NCBI GenBank assembly: GCA_036897485.1 | Contig: JAYMTF010001501.1 | Span: 1-23,034, forward strand | Length of the DNA stretch: 23,034 nt | DNA from: Pelargonium nanum | Lineage: Eukaryota; Streptophyta; Magnoliopsida; Geraniales; Geraniaceae | Direction: 5' to 3' | Part shown: piece after piece, positions 20,301 to 23,034 of the stretch | Layout: each line of letters opens with the position of its first letter | Position numbering within the stretch: the stretch's first letter is position 1 | The notes under the pieces: generated by a model | Database searches by the model: none | Told to the model about the DNA's origin: nothing | What the model saw: the letters and a program-made list of their open reading frames with translations, nothing else | Made by a program: the position numbers and the translations under genes

Positions 20301-20314
20301 CAAATGCAACCCAT
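14357..20314 (-). CDS. IBS1-like: IBS1-like CDK-related protein kinase, N-acylated
   Basis: There are eight coding exons: 20314-19904, 18595-18311, 17636-17319, 16718-16491, 16239-16139, 16037-15923, 15556-15095 and 14563-14357. All introns are GT-AG, and the product is 708 residues. The N-terminus MGCICC should be myristoylated on Gly2 and palmitoylated on nearby Cys, placing the protein at a membrane. The kinase domain (about 133-414) is complete: IGQGTYSNVY loop, Lys161 in VALKKV, HRDIKGSN with Asp256, DFG at 274-276, LWYRPPELLLGA, and the CDK-like DLWSTGCILAEL and VEQLHKIFKLCGSP. A long basic Ser/Gly-rich tail ends in HYSGPLLVPSGNVDQML and SLFVSGR, a family signature. Arabidopsis IBS1 is linked to beta-aminobutyric-acid priming of defence; whether this gene is its ortholog or a related member is not resolved. 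SPA lies downstream in the same orientation. Confidence 0.94.
14627..14766. mobile_element. foldback MITE in kinase intron 7
   Basis: The left end AGGGTAATTACGAATAACT and the reversed right end AGGGGTAATTACAAATAGTT form imperfect terminal inverted repeats of about 20 bases around a 140-bp element. An internal 'attcgtaattagtt' pairs again with the left arm. Flanking words (AAGTGA left, AAGTAA right) may be a decayed target duplication. The superfamily is not assigned. Confidence 0.6.
15660..15860. repeat. GC-richer repeat-like segment in kinase intron 6
   Basis: The words 'aaatccgaccca', 'gggttgga' (twice), 'ggtcggattcgggttagg' and 'gaaacccaaat' are typical of dispersed plant hAT-like non-coding repeats. 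The segment stands out from the AT-rich intron. No matching target duplication was found, so this is only a probable fragment. Confidence 0.35.
16976..17281. mobile_element. hAT-like non-autonomous insertion in kinase intron 3
   Basis: TATTCAG occurs immediately on both sides (16969-16975 and 17282-17288), enclosing 306 bases. The right end reversed reads GGGTGTGCATCGGAGCGGAC and the left side contains TTAGGTCCGGACC, wording typical of plant hAT-derived repeats. The terminal repeats are weak, and only seven bases of a usual 8-bp hAT duplication match. The element ends about 37 bases from the exon 3 boundary and supplies its own reading extension past the exon. Confidence 0.6.
17768..18203. 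mobile_element. hAT-like non-autonomous element with 8-bp target duplication
   Basis: CTGAGAAG is present directly on both sides (17760-17767 and 18204-18211). Left end TATAGGTAGCAACACG and reversed right end TAGAGCTACCAATTCG agree at 11 of 16 positions. The 436-bp interior is rich in 'acacgac' words and encodes no protein. An 8-bp duplication with short imperfect inverted ends is the hAT signature. It sits in the second coding intron of the kinase gene. Confidence 0.8.
19627..19776. mobile_element. short MITE of the same family as in SPA intron 1
   Basis: Left end GGTAGTGTTTAGATTAAA and reversed right end GGCAGTGTTTGGATTAAA match at 16 of 18 bases around a 150-bp element. The interior 'ttttcatga..ataatccaaacatgaa' and 'tggaatggaaatga' resembles one unit of the doubled element at 10195-10517. 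A clear target duplication was not found. It lies in kinase intron 1. Confidence 0.65.
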
Positions 20315-20464
20315 AGAGCACCAAAAGCCAGAACCTCCCCAAGATAAATCCTTCTTTTTTCTTTTATACAATCACTATTTACACTTCAAATCTTGCATTT
20401 CTACAAAACATCCTCTTCTCCACACTCTATTAAGCATCAAAATGATAAAACCAGAAATGTCAAG

Positions 20465-20793
20465 CTGAAATGAAACCCAAGATTCAACCATTGCCACCAT
20501 TACACCATCACTAATCAAATTCAACTATTCAATGATTGACAGAGCCAAGAACCTCACAGCCACCAAAACTCAAAGCTCAAGAACCCCAAACCCCTTAAAA
20601 AATTGAGACCATTCACAAAACCCATCAACACCTTGAAAATGGCACTACTTTGTGCACTCGAACAGAATCCACAGATTCACAAACCAAGAACCACCCACCA
20701 ATCACAACAAAACCCAAAATTGGCACCAACCCATCCTCCAAAACCCACACAAATGTCAAAAAAAAAAAACTGAATTTTTCAACAACACAGTAC
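20465..20793 (-). other. putative 5'UTR intron of the kinase gene
   Basis: On the minus strand, GCAAG|GTACTG (donor GT at 20793-20792) and TTTCATTTCAG (ending at 20465) bound a T-rich, intron-like stretch of 329 bases upstream of the ATG at 20314. Both sites are close to consensus. Transcript support is lacking. Confidence 0.55.
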
Positions 20794-21017
20794 CTTGCAA
20801 ATGACAGTTCTTGTGAAGCAAAAAACCACACTTTGGTTCAAGAAATGAACCCTAGAGAAGAGAGTGGTCTAGAGTTTGTAGGAGAGAGAAGACATGGATC
20901 TAGAGAAACTGGAAGAGAGTAACTACAAATCAGAACTCAGAACAGAAAAACCAGAGAGTAATGAAGTAGGCAGTTAATAAGAAATAATAATTGTAATGTA
21001 ATGATAATTATGGAAAT

Positions 21018-21029
21018 GTGTATTTATTG
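21018..21029 (-). promoter_or_regulatory. TATA-like box for the kinase gene
   Basis: On the minus strand the sequence contains CAATAAATACAC, a TATA-variant, about 230 bases upstream of the putative first leader donor. It suggests a transcription start near 20990. The support is only position and wording. Confidence 0.3.
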
Positions 21030-21039
21030 AGTGAGGCCA

Positions 21040-23034
21040 GGTATTAAATAGTGAGAAGAAAAAGAGACTGTCATAGAGAAAACAGTGAACCCCAATACAA
21101 AGACATTCTTGATTCTTCTTCTGTGGATCATACCACGCGCTCTTCTCTTGAGACCCTTTTGGAATCAGAGTTTTGTATACTTCAAGAGTATCTTGCTCAA
21201 AGTATGGATTAAACTTTATCCTGAAATTTTATCATAAAGTTAGCGGTTAAACTCAATTAAACAAATTTGAATTAAATTCCGGCGAGTTTGATCATCGCCA
21301 ACAATTTCATGAGAGCTAATATTACGCGTGTTATTTTGTAACGTTTTAAACTCTTGTAAGTTATATTGAGTCTTAGTATGAAAAAGAACTAAAATGTCTT
21401 GCAACTTGTAAGAGTATGTGTCACCCGTTCATGAACCTCCGAACAAATGAAAACTAACACTAGCTAAAGACATGCATATTATATTTTTAGTATAAAAAAT
21501 TATACACAATTAATAGTAAAGAAGAGCGTGCAGCTCAGATGCTAAGAAGGAACGTGGCTTCAATGTACAGATTAGGGTCCATCGCTAGTTAATTACTCTT
21601 CCATTGTTGGGCTCAATGAGAAGGTGGTGGGCTCTTCAAGTGATTTCATATTCTACCATGACAAATTATTTCAATATTATCCATCAAAATATTAGTAATA
21701 TAACCAAATCTCATGTTATGCATCACATTATTATGAATTTATTTACTAGAGTGATGCATCTCTTTTGATCAAGTGTAACAAAACACATTTTTACACGTTT
21801 TGTTGTAAAATTATTGTTGTAGTAAGATTCACACTTATAATATAGAAAAATGATTTATGCATGTACCTTAAATACATGTAATTTGTATGTATTTTATGTG
21901 TTATGATCTCAACCATTCTTTTTGTGTATTTGGACATGACCCGAGGTTAATGGCTCCAACCCAGCTTAAGATTGGCTCAGATGGCTTGGAAAATTTATCA
22001 ATCAGTTTTTCATTATTTAATTTGTTAATATTAGAATTATATCTTTATTTCTTGGAAAAATTTAGATGGCCAAATTTTACGTGTGATCGACATCCAATAT
22101 CTTTTGTTTCTCTTCAAATTTTACGAAAATAAAATAAATCACATATTCTTAAAATTGAATGCTAAGATTTATTATTAAAACAAATTAAATAGTTTTTTTA
22201 TTGATACGAAATTACTTGTAAGTTTTTCAATTTATATAGATGTGATATTGAGTTAATCTAATACGTTAAAGTTATCACAACAATTCAAATTCTTGAATTT
22301 GTCCGTTTGTTCAATTAGATCTTACTTCATATTTTACGTTGATCGGACGAGGATCGGGCTTAATCCAAGATACTATACATTGATAATCATCGTTGTTGTC
22401 TGGCCAATAGACAATGCAAATGAATCCGGATCGGTCTCAAATATACGTGCCCACATTATTTAGCTCCTTCTTCAAATCAAAAGGGTTGGTACTAATTTTC
22501 GTCGATTTTGAAATTTGAGCGTCTCTCTCTAAGCCTATATACTAGTAGTTGGAAACACTGTGCGACATTATAGTGTCTCATTAAGTAACCACACCACCTC
22601 AATTGACATATGGACCATTGATTTGACGATTTGAAGAATGATTGAAATAATGTGGCGTGTAATATTTGGGATCGATCCGGGTTTGTTTGGACGATCAATC
22701 GTGGGGAAAACGACGATGACCATTAATGCGTAATCGTTTGGAATAACCCGATTACTCGTCCGATCGAGGTGAAATTTGACACGTAAAATCTAAAAGCACA
22801 ATAGAACATATCCAATGGTGAAGATAGAAAAAATTTGAATGAGGCGATGTGGTTACTCAATGGACACTAGTGTGATAGCAAGTAGGGTTGGAAAGACACT
22901 TATTGATTTCGGGTATGAGAAAATCTAGGAAAAATCACTCGGTTTTGAGATAATGTTAATTTTATTATGCCCGTAAATTTTGAGGACAATCAGGGTTCAT
23001 TTGACGCGTCAAAAGCACATAAATTCAAAACCAC
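21040..23034. other. intergenic region upstream of the kinase gene, no gene seen
   Basis: This is AT-rich sequence without a recognisable coding exon. Two short frames (21887-22132 plus, 22492-22698 minus) do not look like any protein family. From about 22320 the sequence becomes slightly richer in CG dinucleotides ('gatcggacgaggatcggg', 'cccgattactcgtccgatcgagg'), which could be a decayed repeat, but no ends were found. Confidence 0.55.

Noticed and set aside
21887..22132. 81-residue plus-strand frame
   Set aside because: It has no recognisable motif, AT-driven composition and no splice partner; it is likely a chance frame.
22492..22698. 68-residue minus-strand frame
   Set aside because: It has no recognisable motif and sits in unannotated intergenic DNA; it is likely a chance frame.
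1..23034. A novel defence, mobile or biosynthetic system
   Set aside because: All three genes belong to known plant families with complete, ordinary structure; the rest is non-coding and small transposon sequence.

Overview
This window is eudicot plant nuclear DNA. The evidence is AT-rich intergenic sequence, intron-split genes with T-rich introns and GT-AG junctions, three plant protein families assembled end to end, and several small plant transposons sitting in introns. No prokaryotic, viral, organellar or CRISPR-like component was seen. Everything below comes from reading the sequence; family names rest on recognised motifs, and no database was searched.

Layout, left to right. Positions 1 to about 2870 are AT-rich intergenic DNA with palindromes and a diverged repeat. 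A GT14 (Core-2/I-branching family) glycosyltransferase gene lies on the plus strand. Its leader runs from about 2880 to 4019, probably with a 5'UTR intron, and its four coding exons (4020-4593, 4679-4754, 4843-4958, 5244-5743) give 421 residues. Facing it on the minus strand is a SPA3/SPA4-type COP1-partner gene with seven coding exons between 11279 and 7108, giving 790 residues. Its putative 5'UTR intron holds about seven copies of a ~180-bp tandem repeat, and a G-box and TATA-like promoter lie near 13040-13200. Upstream of SPA, in the same orientation, is an IBS1-like CDK-related kinase gene with eight coding exons between 20314 and 14357, giving 708 residues and an N-terminal Met-Gly-Cys acylation signal. 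From about 21030 to 23034 no gene was found.

All exon joins were worked out by hand. Every CDS closes in frame with a length typical of its family. All coding-intron junctions are GT-AG except one in SPA, where the best-conserved protein needs a GC-AG intron (8418-8288).

The introns carry short non-autonomous elements: an Au-type SINE remnant, a Harbinger/Tourist-like MITE with a TTA duplication and internal doubling, a second member of that MITE family in the kinase gene, two hAT-like insertions (one with a perfect 8-bp target duplication) and another foldback MITE. None interrupts an exon.

The three genes do not form an operon or a single pathway. SPA acts with COP1 in light signalling, the GT14 enzyme would decorate cell-wall arabinogalactan in the Golgi, and the kinase is a membrane-anchored CDK-like protein of a defence-priming family. 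As I recall, a GT14 gene also sits next to SPA3 and next to SPA4 in Arabidopsis, so this is probably an ancient conserved block. I did not find a convincing new biological system. The points most worth checking are the repeat-expanded SPA leader intron, the GC-AG intron and the conserved neighbourhood.
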